From Leucaena leucocephala (Eukaryota > Streptophyta > Magnoliopsida > Fabales > Fabaceae): a stretch of 64,000 nt of DNA. The translations under genes and the position numbers were made by a program. Location: positions 3,539,001 through 3,603,000 of the forward strand of contig CM073549.1 of NCBI GenBank assembly GCA_037074615.1, written 5' to 3'. Of this stretch, positions 1 through 11,330 are shown piece after piece; the first letter of the stretch is position 1, and the number at the start of each line of letters is the position of its first letter. The notes below the pieces were generated by a model. The model did not search any database. It saw nothing but the letters and a program-made list of their open reading frames with translations, and was not told the origin of the DNA.

Positions 1-1189
1 TTAATTATTTTTTAATTTATTAAATTAATCAAATAGATATTATATTAAAAGGGGAGTATTAATTTTTATTCTATTAGGATAAATTCTATCTTTGGGACGA
101 AAGTCATTATAGACGAAATCTAGTTTCAAAAAAGTATTTTAAAAAAATATTACGGTGACACCCAAATAAGTGGTGGGCCCCCCAGAATCAAATGTTTTAC
201 CAAAGCAAAAGCGTCGGTGCAACCCGGCAATCCACAAGACTTGACTTGTTCACCCGCAAGGGCACGAAAGATGGGGGAGGGTACGCAAGAAGTTTCAAAA
301 AATAAAATCCATTTTCATCACAACCTTTTCATTCAAAATATTTTGTGAGTAGTATTAATAATCCTAAACTAACTTACAGTTCATATATTATCTTACATTT
401 TTTTAATAGTATCTAATATATCAAAGTATTTTTTGTGTGTAAAATTTATTTTAAATAATTTTCTTAATAGCAATAAGCATTTTAAACTTAAAATATTAAG
501 TATTATTAAAAAATTATTTTAGAATATCGAGCGTAATTGAAAAAATATTTTAAGGCTAGATGAACTATAAATTTAGTTTAAGATACTAAGTACTTTTTCT
601 AATTTTTAATAAAACATCTATTTAACTAATTTAGATATACTAAAGAATTAGTTAAATTAGTTATTTGTAATATTTATATATTAATTTTTTTAAAATATTT
701 TTACTATCATGTGAATTAAAACTAACTCTTCGTAAAAATCCTTAATATATATATGCAATTATATAGATATATTTTAGAGAGAACATTATAAATTTAAAAA
801 ATAAAATAAATTAAGATCTTATATTTAGGATTAAAGTGAACTTTTTTTAGCTCTTATAATTAGAGTCGAAAATAGTACTAATTAAAAAATATTTAAATGT
901 ACCTTAACCTTAAAAATATATGGCTAAAAATAATAAATGTATTTAATTTTAATTTAAGAGACAGATATTAATAACTTTTATTACAAGCGGAACAAATCCA
1001 CTGAGTTCTCCCTTATAAAAAAAGTATCTTCTAGATCACTAGGTTCTATACTCGTTGAAAAAGAATGATGGAAAGTTTAACAACTACAACATAAAACTTG
1101 TATCATGCGCTTTCTTCTAGATCACTAGGTTCTACCAAGGTTTGGCCTAACTTTTTCTAAAGCTGTTGAGAACTTACGATGGAGCAGCA
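1..1189. other. AT-rich intergenic DNA, no gene seen
   Basis: No coding pattern is visible. A less AT-rich patch at about 170-300 contains words such as CCCGGCAATCCACAAGACTTG that weakly resemble sequence upstream of other TNL units at about 22300 and 24600. It may be an old upstream remnant of the cluster. Confidence 0.5.
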
Positions 1190-2165
1190 TTACAACTTGA
1201 AACACGGCAACAGGTACAGACGAGCTTCCCAGAAAGAGGAATAAAAGGCACTGAACCAATATATTAGGGATGTGCATAAAGCTCACATTTTAATATATCC
1301 ACTTGAGTTCGTAATAAAATAATTCTACTCAACTCATTAAATATAGGGCAAGACTGAGTATCGAGCTATAAAATATACCCTATACTTTTTTCGGGCTAGG
1401 CACCGGGCAGGGGCTGTCTTACCCTGCCTTGCCTATAAGCATCCATTCTTTTATTTTTTTTTTACTTTTTTCCTTAGATGCTACACTTGAAAAGGAGAAT
1501 ATGATAGCTACTAGTAACTAGAGGGTCATTTAAAAAATAGGTAAGTTTTATATTTTAATATTTATAACTATATTAATTTTTTTAACTTTGCTAATTATTA
1601 TATGATTACATTACAAATTATAATTGTTTATTTTATTTTTTTTCAGATGTTTAATCTTTGTCAATATTGGAGAGATTGATGCAAAGTTACAATTACAAAT
1701 TACTTAAACTTCAAGACTTTTTTTTCTATGTAATAGATTTCAAGACTTTAATTTTATCTTTTTATTTCTTTATTCTTAGTGAATTATGGATATTGTTTAA
1801 GTCTTGAAGACATATGAATATGGTATTATTTTATAAGTTCATAATTCCAGATTTTTTTTACAACATGAACACGGTATCAAAACTTAGGCATACCTAGCCC
1901 GCCCATATTCAAATCACCCATGCCCAACTTAAAATGGTTAGGACTTTTATCGAGCAGAGCCGGACATCGGGTTACAAAATATAACCATATTTTTTTCGGG
2001 TTTAGGGCTACAATACATAAATGAGTGAGCCATTTGTTGATCTCTGAATCTGAAGAGCTTCTTTGAAGAGAAAGCAAGTCTGCAAATCCTGAAGCTTCCA
2101 TTTTTGAGAACTTGGCTCCTCAGCTATTTCTTTCGATTCCCCCTCCTCATCGATCCAGGTTATTT
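1190..2165 (+). promoter_or_regulatory. Distal 5' leader module of TNL gene A, split by a hAT element
   Basis: The sequence around 1225-1256 (CTTCCCAGAAAGAGGAATAA) and 2019-2165 matches the uninterrupted leader at 26920-27060 upstream of gene B and 37150-37260 upstream of gene C. All three contain a block reading roughly GAGAAAGCAAGTCTGCAAAT. The module ends with ATCCAG|GTTATTTC, which looks like a conserved splice donor, so this is probably the first non-coding exon of the TNL transcript. The 746-bp element at 1265-2010 interrupts the gene A copy. The promoter itself should lie just upstream, but I see no unambiguous TATA box. Confidence 0.55.
1265..2010 (-). mobile_element. Non-autonomous hAT-like element, empty relative of the virus-bearing copy
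   Basis: The left end reads TAGGGATGTGCAT and is preceded by CAATATAT (1257-1264). The right end is followed by CAATACAT (2011-2018), a 7 of 8 match that fits an 8-bp hAT target-site duplication. The interior is the reverse complement of both arms of the larger element at 14535-20320. Both copies share the CCCATACTTTTTTC-type subterminal block and a region around the word AAGTGTAGCAT. The extreme right end has diverged and no longer forms a good inverted repeat. No transposase is present. The paralogous leader at about 26950-26985 preserves the unoccupied site (CAAGACATAAAT). Confidence 0.75.
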
Positions 2166-2308
2166 CTGCAAAACAAGATTTGCTGTTTTCTTCTCCCAGC
2201 TGTTGTTTCAATCTCCTCCTTAGCTAGTTTACTGTCGTAGATCTAGTAACACTGTAATCATTTGAAATTTTTTATACTTTTAACCTCTGAAAAACAAAGT
2301 CCCATAAG

Positions 2309-2957
2309 GCATTATTTGATTGGGGGGGTGTTTGGAGGGAAGGGGAAATATAAGTGTGTTTAGTTAAAAAAAATAGAGAGAAGGAAAGGTAAAATTTTTT
2401 ATCTTTATGTGCTCACTCCTTCCTTCACCTCCCCTATAAAAGTGGGGGGGTTTTAGAGGGGTAAAATTTTTGTTACTAAATCTTGATAAAATTACCTATT
2501 ATATTTTTTTAATATTTTAATTATATCTTCTTGACCTGAGCTGAAACCTTTTTATTTTCATTCTCCTCGCGCATGATTTTTGTTTTGATTATAGAAGCCT
2601 AATAAGTATAGTAAATGATTTATATATTATATTAATATATATAATAATTATAAAATTAATGAGAGACAATATTAAAATTTTATCATATATATAAATGAGA
2701 TAAAAAAATATTGAGATTTATAAATTAAGAAATAATAATTTTAATATGAATATTATAAATAAAGAGTAAATAAATTTAAACAAAAAGATAAGAGTATATT
2801 TGTCAACTTTTAATTAACTCTCCTGCCTCCTCTTGTGAATCAAACAAAAAATACTATCTCTCCTTCCTTACTTTCATACCCATAATCTCCCCTACTCTTC
2901 CCTACCTTCTCTTAAATTAACTCAATCTACCCTCTCCTAAGTTGATCCAAACAAAAC
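2309..2957. repeat. Dispersed AT-rich repeat, copy 1 of 3
   Basis: The segment starts with GCATTATTTGATTGG, followed by a G-rich stretch and a TTTAGTT word. It ends with a C/T-rich stretch and CCAAACAAAACC. The two ends are roughly inverted complements of each other (GTTTGATTGG / CCAAACAAA). Copies with the same ends lie at 3489-4351 and 25221-26717. There is no coding content. It is probably a MITE-like element, but I cannot fix the target-site duplication. Confidence 0.5.
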
Positions 2958-2965
2958 CTAACCTT

Positions 2966-3370
2966 CAAATATATGGGTGGATCTATTAACTAAACTCTTC
3001 ATTTATTTTGACTTGTTTGAAGTCTGCAGATCCCAAGCTGACATTTTTGGGATCTTTGTGAACGATCTTCCCTTCACATATATCCAGGTTCATACTTTCA
3101 TTCTTCTCTGTTTTTTTTTTCTTCCACTTGCTTCTTTCCATCCATTTACTGTTTTGCATGCATTTTTATCTGAATTTTCATGGTTTTTTCACGCAGAAAA
3201 TTCTGCAAAAATCTTGCTGGATTTTCTTTTTCTGAAAAAATTATGCATCTACCTTATATATGGTTATATACTATCAATCGTAGATGTAATGAAACTTATA
3301 AACACGTGAGATTTGAAAATTATATATACTATGTGTATGTAAGTTGTATAATCTTCAAAAACTATGGCAT
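2966..3370 (+). promoter_or_regulatory. Second 5' leader-like module upstream of gene A
   Basis: Starting at AACTCTTCATTTATTTTGAC, this block is closely repeated at 27235-27440 (upstream of gene B) and 35935-36250 (upstream of gene C). It contains AAGTCTGCAGATCCC, a donor-like ATATCCAG|GTTCAT, and CCACTTGC..ATCCAT..TACTGTTTTGCA. No open frame is conserved among copies, which argues for a spliced untranslated leader or a promoter-proximal region rather than a gene. Confidence 0.5.
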
Positions 3371-3488
3371 TGTTACATCTTTTTACTGGTTAAGGTTCGT
3401 CCATATCCTGAAGGCTTCTTTTCAAATGCTGCAGCATCTTAAAGTATTTCCTAATTGATTGTTTTGGGAAGCTAAGTAAAGGTTTAGA

Positions 3489-4351
3489 CATTGTTTGATT
3501 GGAGTTTTTTGGAGGGGAGGTATAAATATGTTTAGTTGGAAAAAATAGAGGGGAGTCGAGGTCTAAAATTTTGTCATGCTCCCCTTCCCTCTTCCTCCTC
3601 CCTTCCAAAATTAGAGATAATTGGAAGGTTGAGAAATTTTTATTCTAATATTGATAAAAATACTCTTAATATCTTGTTATTATTTTCTAAATTAAAACTA
3701 TTTTTCTCTTGCACACCATCGTGAGCATTACTGTTTTCTTTTTGTGATTTTTTGTTATTATGGTAAAATAGTTGTACCGAATATATATTCCCAATTACTT
3801 ATTTAGATTAAGAATATTCTTTTTTCCTTATATAAGTTTGTATATAGTTAATAAAAAATATATATTTTAAAATAAGTATATTAGCAAAAATTAGTATGTA
3901 TATATTATAAATATATTTATATGTCTTATAATTATAAAACTAATGACAGAATATTAACATTTTTTCATATTTTCTAATTTCTTAATTTTATAAGATATTA
4001 AAAAATATATTAAAATAAATGTGATAATATGTTAAAATTAGTGAAATCATGCTTTGAAGTATATATAAAAGTATTTTGATCATATATAAATGATGTAATA
4101 AGTTTTCTAATATTCATATTTTAGAAAATAATAAGTCTGATATAAAAATTATAAAATTATATAGAAGAAAATCTAAATAAAAAGATAAGGATATATTTGT
4201 CAACTTCTAATTAGCTTCTCTCATTTCCTCTTCTAAACTAAACAAGATATCTCACCTCTACCATTTCACCTTACAACCAAACCAAATTTATAACTTCCAC
4301 TTTTCCCTATTCTTCTCTATCCTTCACTACTTCAGTTGAACCAAACAAAGC
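3489..4351. repeat. Dispersed AT-rich repeat, copy 2 of 3
   Basis: The ends read CATTGTTTGATTGG and GAACCAAACAAAGC, with a G-rich block near the left end and a C/T-rich block near the right end, as in the copies at 2309 and 25221. The flanks GTTTAGA and CGTTAGA may be a decayed target-site duplication. The interior is AT-rich and non-coding. Confidence 0.5.
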
Positions 4352-4559
4352 CGTTAGAAAAACCTTAACCATTATTTATTTTCAGAATAATTTTCTTTTA
4401 TTTTTTAAAATAAAAAATAAAAAACTTGTTTGGTAATTAATTTTTAGTTAAGTGTTTTGAAAAAAAAAGTAATGTGCTACAAAAAATAAAAAAATATATA
4501 AAACAACTTTTAACTGTTTTGTTACCTTTAGTTTTGTGGAATTGGGGAAAAAAGAGGCA

Positions 4560-4923
4560 AAGATTATGTGTTTTCGTTAATTCGGAGCTGATATTTTTGA
4601 CCTTGTGAGCTATTTCTTTCGCTTCGCACCACATCCACCAAGTCAATAATATCCATTAATTCTTTTATTTTTCTCTTCCACTTGCTTCATCCCATTGATA
4701 TACTGTTTTGCAAGCACTTTCCAAGAATTTTCAGGGTTTTCTTCTCGCTGGACAAATTCTGCAAATTTTTTTGTTAATTTCTTCTTTCTTCTGGCGTTAA
4801 ATCTCGTGCCTAGCTACCTTATTGGCGTAGATCTTATCACTTTTGCTTGCTCTTTCTATCGACTTAGTTTCAGGTTGCTGAAGGTTGAAGCTAGAAATTG
4901 CTATCACAACCATTTCTCTAATA
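4560..4923 (+). promoter_or_regulatory. Proximal 5' leader of TNL gene A
   Basis: This is nearly identical to 28430-28772 in front of gene B. Shared words include CCACTTGCTTCATCCCATTG, TACTGTTTTG and GTTGAAGCTAGAAATTGC. It runs directly into the first coding exon. Competing short frames differ between the two copies, so it is most likely 5' UTR. Confidence 0.55.
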
Positions 4924-7900
4924 ATGCTCGAAAAGGCTTTATTGATCCTATTGGGATCAGTATCAATATCCAAAGCTATCAGATTCATCTCTCATTCGCT
5001 TAATGGTAACCAACCTGTTGCTGTTGATGATAGGTAGCTAGCTTCTTCTAATTAACCTCCCGTTCTTTAATTATTTCCTTGTTTGATTTAATTTGCTCCT
5101 ATATATAACCCAATATTAATTCGTGGACAGTTTTTTTCTATCTGTAGTTCTGAAGATGATCTTATTTTAACTCAAACGGTATCTCCTCCTGCTACCAAGT
5201 ATGATGTGTTCCTTAGCTTTAGAGGAAAGGACACTCGTCATACTTTTGCAAGCTATCTTTACAACGGACTTCGTGATGCAGGCATTCGCACTTTTATGGA
5301 TCACGAACTCCACAAAGGAGAACAAATCTCACCAGTTCTCTTGAGAACAATAGCAGAATCAAAAATATCTGTGATTATTTTCTCTAAGAATTACGCTACT
5401 TCAACGTGGTGTATGGATGAACTTGTTCACATATTAAAATGCAAGGAAGATTATGGAAGGATTGTGATACCTATTTCCTATAAGGTAGATCCTTCAAACA
5501 TACGCAAACAAAATGGGAGTTTTGGAAAGGGATTTGATGTATTGAAGCAAAGATTTAAAGACAACCAAGAACAATTGCAGAAGTGGAGAAATGCTTTAAT
5601 CCAATCTACAAGTCTCTCTGGATGGGATTCCAATACTATAAGGTAGCTAGCTTAAAAAAATGTTCCCTTTGTTGTTAGTTTTGATCATTTATTTAATTTG
5701 TACTTATATATGTTTATTTTTTATTTTCTTCCTATTAAGTATGCGTTTTCTTTTTATTGACATTTGTGCTAGACCTGAAACCAAACTTGTTGAAGGGATT
5801 GTGAAAGACATTTTGAACAAGTTGAAGTATATGTCATCATCTCATCTTGAAGGACTCGTGGGCATTGCTCCTCATATTGAAAATATTGAAAAACTTCTAA
5901 GAGAGGATTGCATTGTGGGAATATGGGGTATGGGTGGTGCTGGTAAGACCACTCTTGCTAAAGCTTTATTTCATGAGTTGAAATCTCAATTTGATGCTTT
6001 CTCCTTTATTGAAAGTATCAAAGAGAAATTAAAAAGAATTAGCTTGGATGAGTTACAGAAAAATTGCCTCAAAGAGTTATTAAAAGATGGGGACATTAGC
6101 ATCGATGACGTAACAAATGATTCTGTGAAACGTAGGCTTCGATGCAAAAAAGTTCTTCTCATACTTGATGATGTGGACAAATTAATAATAGCCAAAGATT
6201 TAACCACAGTGTGTAATTGGTTTGGGGAAGGAAGTAGAATTATCATCACATCAAGAAACGAGCAAGTGCTTAAGAATGCTTCTACATTTTCAACATATCA
6301 TGTTCCGAATTTGGATTTGGATGATGCCTTTCTTTTCTTCTGTTTGAATGCATTCCAGCAAACTGAGCCTTCTGAAGGTTTCATGAAGTTATCAAAATCA
6401 GTAGTGAAATATTGTGAAGGAAATCCATTAGCCCTAAAAGTTTTGGGCTGCTCTCTCTATGGCAGAGGAAAACAAGAGTGGGAAAGTTATTTGGAAAAAC
6501 TAGAACAAGCTCCACCTAATGACTTTGTTGATGTTCTGAAGTTGAGTTTTGATGGACTTGATGACAAACAGCAGAGTATGTTTCTTGACTTAGCATTCTT
6601 AATCAAGGAAAGAGTTGACATTTCTTTGAACGTAATAAGACAATTATATGGCTCTCCTGGGCATTTTGACGTAAATGTTCTGAGAGAGAAATCACTCATT
6701 TCATTTAATGGTGATGGTCCTATTGTGATGCACAGTCTTGTGAGGAAAATGGGCCTTCAAATTAATAGACAAATGTTATTCTCTAGTCCTAAAAACTCTG
6801 TTGTTCGATTGTGGAGGCACGAGGACATTTATGATTATTTCAACCGTGCCGAGGTAATATTTTATGTTATTTTATATTTTATGATCTATTCTGTTAATTA
6901 TTATTATTATTATTAATATTTTATGTTATTTTCTTTATCATCTTAATTGTCAAATTCCTAGCGATATCTGTTTGTCAAGTTCTTCTGTTTTATTTTCTTT
7001 AATTAGATTATTCCTATTAGAAAATCTTTCTTCATTTAAATGTAGGACTATTGCGATGTGTTATTTTAAAAGATAAAATTAGTCCCCAAAGAATTTTCAG
7101 TAGTGATAGATGAAATGATTCACAAGATTGATTTTTCTCTTACGTATTGGTGTGGTGTAGTCTTTAGTGCATGCTTCTTCCTTTTCTTTTATAAAATTTA
7201 TGTACGCCAAGTGTTTTAAACGAGTATTTGCTTTTATAGTTATATTAAATATCTGCGCATGCATGTATCCCGGTATACGTATGAGTGCGTCTTCATGTTT
7301 ATGACTTTTGAGAAATTCATTTATTATGAAGAAAATATGAATTGTAAGAATTCATGAATAAAATGCACAATAGTGTTATCAATTTGGATATTTCTAAAAG
7401 CAGATATATGTAATAGTTCTACGGTAATTTGCCTAATTAGGCTTGTTTTTTAAGGGAAAAAAATCATTTCTTTGATAAAAATGGTTGGGGCAGAGCCTTT
7501 CTGTTGGGCGTAATTTATTAATTTTCTTAAATTCTGAAATATTCATCTTTTTAAGCTTTGAGATAGAATAAAATATAAAAGCGAGGCTATAACGTGGTCT
7601 ACATGGTTCCATGCTTCGTACTCTTTTTAGTAGGGCATGAGATTTGTGAATACTCGTTTTTCGTTGCCTTGTCCTTTGTCTTTAGTTGATTTTTTTTAAT
7701 TAAAAATTTATGTATGACAAGTATAATTAGATATATGCTTTTCATAGTTATATTAAATATCTGCGCATGACAAGTATAATTAGATATATGCTTTTCATAG
7801 TTATATTAAATATCTGCGCATGCATGAATATGCAGGTATACCTATTGGTGTGTCTGCATGTTTATGATATTTGAGAATATCATTTATTACGAGGGAAACA

Positions 7901-9582
7901 TGGATTGTAGGAATTTGTAAATAAAATGCACAATAACGTTATTAATTTGGATATTTCTAAAAGCAGATGTATTCAAGTGTTGTACAGTATTTTTGGTCAT
8001 TTTTAAGTAATGATAATTGTTTTCCCTTGATTTGCTATTACAAGGCGGTGATTGAGGCTGTTCGATGCGTGTCATTGGACGTGAGCAAGATGAAAGAAAT
8101 TACATGGAGGGCTAGTGATTTTCGAAAGATGTATAATTTAATATCCCTTAAAGTTTATAAATCTGATGGGAGAAAGCATCTAAAGTTGAATATTGTTGGA
8201 CGTTTAGATTATCTTCCTAAAGAACTAAGGCATCTTATTTGGGTAGAATATCCACTACCATATGTTCCATTGCGTTTCTGTGCCGAGAATCTTGTGATAC
8301 TTAGAATGCCTAATAGTAATATCCGACAACTTGGGAATGGAAGTGAGGTACGTATCATATTTCTTATGCCATAATGCTTTTCTTGAGACGAGACTTCTAA
8401 GATATTGCATCAAACATTGACCAAATTAAATCATTTACAATGCAGATAGATGTTTGGTTAGTTACCTTTAAATTGATTGTTAGAAAGAATAGTAGTTGTA
8501 CTTTTTTGCCTGGAGGCCTATTCATCTTGTAATTGCCATTGGTTATATTCTCTAATTTATTTAACATTGCTTCTTCTTTTTTTCAGCATTTTCCAAATCT
8601 AGAGGAAATCGATCTAATAGGTTCAAAAGATCTCATTGCAGTTCCAGATCTAAGTTATGTCCCTAAGATTAAACTTATGAATCTTGGTCGTTGTCAGAGT
8701 TTGGCTCAAATTAATTCTTCTTCAACTGTGCCGGGCAGTAAAGTCTGCTTATATAAAGAGCTGAGTGGGCCTGTGAAGATAAACATAGGGGGGAGTATTA
8801 AAGGGACAAGTTCATCAGGGTTAGTGATTGTGCGCAATCATTTGAGTCTTCGTAAGATGTTATTCAGGAAAGTGACAATGAAGGTGTTGGCATGTGGGAA
8901 GATCATCTCAGGTGTTGGATTGAAACATGTGGTGATGCCATTGGCAGAGAAAGAAGAATTGAGAGAGAGGATTCAAAGTTTGGGGTCGTTACTTCCATTT
9001 GTGAGTATACTTGAATGGTCAGAGGGTCCAATTGAGTTTGGCGATGATTCCAACCATCATTTTGCCTATTACCGTTTAGCCCTTGGCTTCGGACTTCAAG
9101 TGAGGGAGAGGGAAGCGGCGACATCAATGGGAGATGAAGAAGAAGAAGAAGAAGATGACGAAGAAGAAGAAGAACAAGAACAAGAACAAGAGGAGGAGGT
9201 GGAGGAGGAGGAAGAGGATGAGTTAATAATGGAAGATTGTGGTAGTAATATACTAACAAGAGTTCCCAGAAGCATCCCTCGCTGGTCATTATTGACGGGG
9301 CTGACATTAAAAGAGAGTGAGATTATGGGGAATGCTCTAGTTTCAATCCTCAAATCACTCTCTCATGATTACTGCAAAAGGATCCAACCTCTCTTAGATG
9401 CAAAATTGTCTTTCAACACTCCACCATCCGCTCTTCCTCATTATTCTTTCAAGGCCTGGTATTCCTTGCCACGACAACCCCATCAATTTTCTCGTGTGCA
9501 TTTCTTCCACCTTCATGTTTCTACTCTTTGTCCTCCTGGTATCCTCTTAGCTGTTGAGTGTACTGACTTTAGCCCCTATTAA
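4924..9582 (+). CDS. TNL gene A: TIR-NB-ARC-LRR immune receptor, five exons
   Basis: Proposed exons are 4924-5033, 5148-5642, 5773-6853, 8045-8347 and 8587-9582. All have GT/AG borders and consistent phase, giving 994 residues with no stop. Exon 1 encodes a hydrophobic N-terminus (MLEKALLILLGSVSIS). Exon 2 is the TIR domain (YDVFLSFRGKDTR; STWCMDEL, which carries the Glu expected for TIR NADase activity). Exon 3 is NB-ARC, with a P-loop at residues 251-262 (GIWGMGGAGKTT), kinase-2 LLILDDVD, RNBS-B GSRIIITSR and GNPLALKVLG. The usual MHD motif reads MHS at about 521-523. Exon 4 and the start of exon 5 give a few degenerate LRRs. Residues about 845-875 are nearly pure Glu/Asp/Gln, followed by a conserved C-terminal region shared with its paralogs. 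By family knowledge it is an intracellular effector-triggered immune receptor. The start Met lies about 10 codons downstream of the position used in genes C, D and F. Confidence 0.88.
7189..7970 (+). repeat. Conserved intron-3 block, duplicated in gene A
   Basis: A block of about 220 bp occurs twice in this intron (about 7189-7412 and 7705-7970). It occurs once each in intron 3 of gene B (about 31200-31422) and gene C (about 39838-40055). It includes GTTATATTAAATATCTGCGC, a GCATGCATG word, and ATAAAATGCACAATA. The second copy contains a further internal tandem duplication of about 55 bp around 7715-7820. The short intron 3 of genes D and F lacks it. No open frame is conserved. Confidence 0.65.
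9131..9222 (+). repeat. GAA/GAG/CAA trinucleotide tract coding an acidic linker
   Basis: Within exon 5 of gene A, the tract consists mostly of GAA, GAG, GAT and CAA codons in frame and encodes an almost uninterrupted acidic run. Equivalent tracts of different length lie at 41141-41189 (gene C), 21811-21845 and 22575-22600 (relics). Gene B lacks it. Serine- and leucine-rich frames on the opposite strand are shadows of this repeat. Confidence 0.8.
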
Positions 9583-9594
9583 GCTATCTAGTCA

Positions 9595-9730
9595 TTTCTT
9601 AGTTGCTTCATCCCATCCAACCCAAGTTTCACCAGAATTTTCCTTGATTTTTATGGTTTTTGTTTGTTTCAAAGAAAAATTTAGCAAAATTTCTGGAAGG
9701 TTCTTGTAACGTTGAATCTCTGTCTTACCT
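9595..9730 (+). repeat. Orphan TNL leader fragment just 3' of gene A
   Basis: The run GTTGCTTCATCCCATCCAAC, then AGAATTTTCC..TTTTTATGGTTTTTG, then AAATTTAGCAAAATTT, then GTTGAATCTCTG parallels the proximal leaders at 4670-4810 and 28520-28655. No TIR exon follows. It is either a remnant of a lost gene or duplicated leader sequence now forming the gene A 3' UTR. Confidence 0.5.
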
Positions 9731-9827
9731 TTGTAACAATTTGGTGCATGCTTTACCCGCCCGCGCGCGCATGTGTATTGGAGTTGTGAATATATGTTTG
9801 ATAATTGCACTTGTCATCCTCGACAAC

Positions 9828-9847
9828 GTGTGTGTGTGTGTGTGTGT
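9828..9847. repeat. (GT)n microsatellite
   Basis: Ten GT units follow a short CCCGCCCGCGCGCGC stretch at about 9756-9770. A small CA/CT microsatellite lies at about 10078-10100. Confidence 0.9.
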
Positions 9848-9869
9848 TTTCTTCATTTACTAAATTTGT

Positions 9870-11330
9870 TGATGAGTTCATTCTGCATGGTTTTTTATTC
9901 TTGTGATGCCTATAATTCCTTGTATATAAATAAATCAGACAATTGTTTAAACATTAATCTAAAGGGTAATATATAGGACGAATCTTGAATTTCAATAGTT
10001 CTAGGGATTGTGTTCTTCTCAAATTAATTCTCATTTACTATTATTCTATTTTTTTAATTTCCTTCATAAGATAATTCACACACACACTCTCTCTCTCTAA
10101 CTATAAAATATAAAGAAATTAGGATTCTAACGATATGCTAAGTGGAGTATTTAAATTTTAAATAAAATAATATAAAAATTTTATAAGTTTCTATTTACAG
10201 TATGAATAGGTATGCAAAATGGATCAACTACTTCAGATCAGTAATGATTTTCTTTACCGCTTAGTTAGAGGAATAAAATCAACCGTATTATTTGAAGCTA
10301 AAATAATCTACTAATGAATAACGTCTCATTATTAAAGATAATTAAAATGCAGAAAAAAAGAATTTAAAAACATTTAATTTGAATAATAAGATTGGATGAT
10401 AAATCTTAAATTTTTAAATTATAGAATTATAGTAAAAATGAAATTGTAACAAACTATTAATCAAATAAATCTAATACTCAATAAAACAACTTGTTTAAAA
10501 ATACCAATGATGATTCTTAACTCTCATCTTTTTGTAGGATTTTAATATAACAAAATAACAAGTATGGACATACCGTCTATGAAGATAAATAACCAAACGT
10601 AAAATGAGGCCACGAAATCAAACACAAGTACAAGACTCATGAATAACAATCATAAGTATAAGACCTACAAATAAAGAGCGTATGTATAAGATGCATAAAT
10701 AATAAGTATGAAAATGAATCCCACGAATATCAACCTAGCTCAATTTTAACCATGTCACGCTAAGGACTAATCAATGATAATAATCAAACATTTAATTCAT
10801 ATAAACATAGGTATATTTTTTTCTTCAAAATATTAAAATATTGAGAAAATGAAATTTAATAGTGATAACTTTAAATAAAAATTTTCCTGGCAAAAGAATA
10901 TTTTTAAAAAATATCATAGAATGTTACTTACTCCCCTATAATCCAAATAACTATAATATAATATATTTGATAGCTTTCAATATTCTTCAATCTTAATTCC
11001 CTATCATACAAATAATATTATTGTCACCCAACTATGACCATATAGAAATCTACCAATATTTTATAACTTTAAGAACCGTTTTATTTTTTCAAACAACAAG
11101 TTCTCACCCAAAGCAATAATCAATTTCTGGAAAATCATTTCAGCTCATAGTATAAGTACTTATGAGATATTTATTATTATATTACAACTTATTTATATAT
11201 TAATTATAATAATTAATAAATATTTTTAAGTGTGACATGTAGTTATTTTAGACCCAGTATAAGGTGGGTAATTAAATCAAATTATTAAAGCTAATTTTCT
11301 GATGGTGAAAATTAACACACGATACCATTT
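9870..11330. other. AT-rich intergenic DNA, no gene seen
   Basis: No coding pattern, RNA gene or clear terminal repeat was recognised. Frames here are short and codon use is unremarkable. Confidence 0.5.

Noticed and set aside
4695..5003. 102-codon frame upstream of the gene A TIR exon, and its equivalent upstream of gene B
   Set aside because: It overlaps the better-supported exon 1 (4924-5033) in another frame, has no conserved domain, and the equivalent in gene B has different boundaries.
8903..9353. Two minus-strand frames rich in Ser or Leu opposite gene A exon 5
   Set aside because: They are the complement of the GAA/GAG tract; composition, not selection, keeps them open. The same happens opposite the tracts at 21811, 41141 and 48670.
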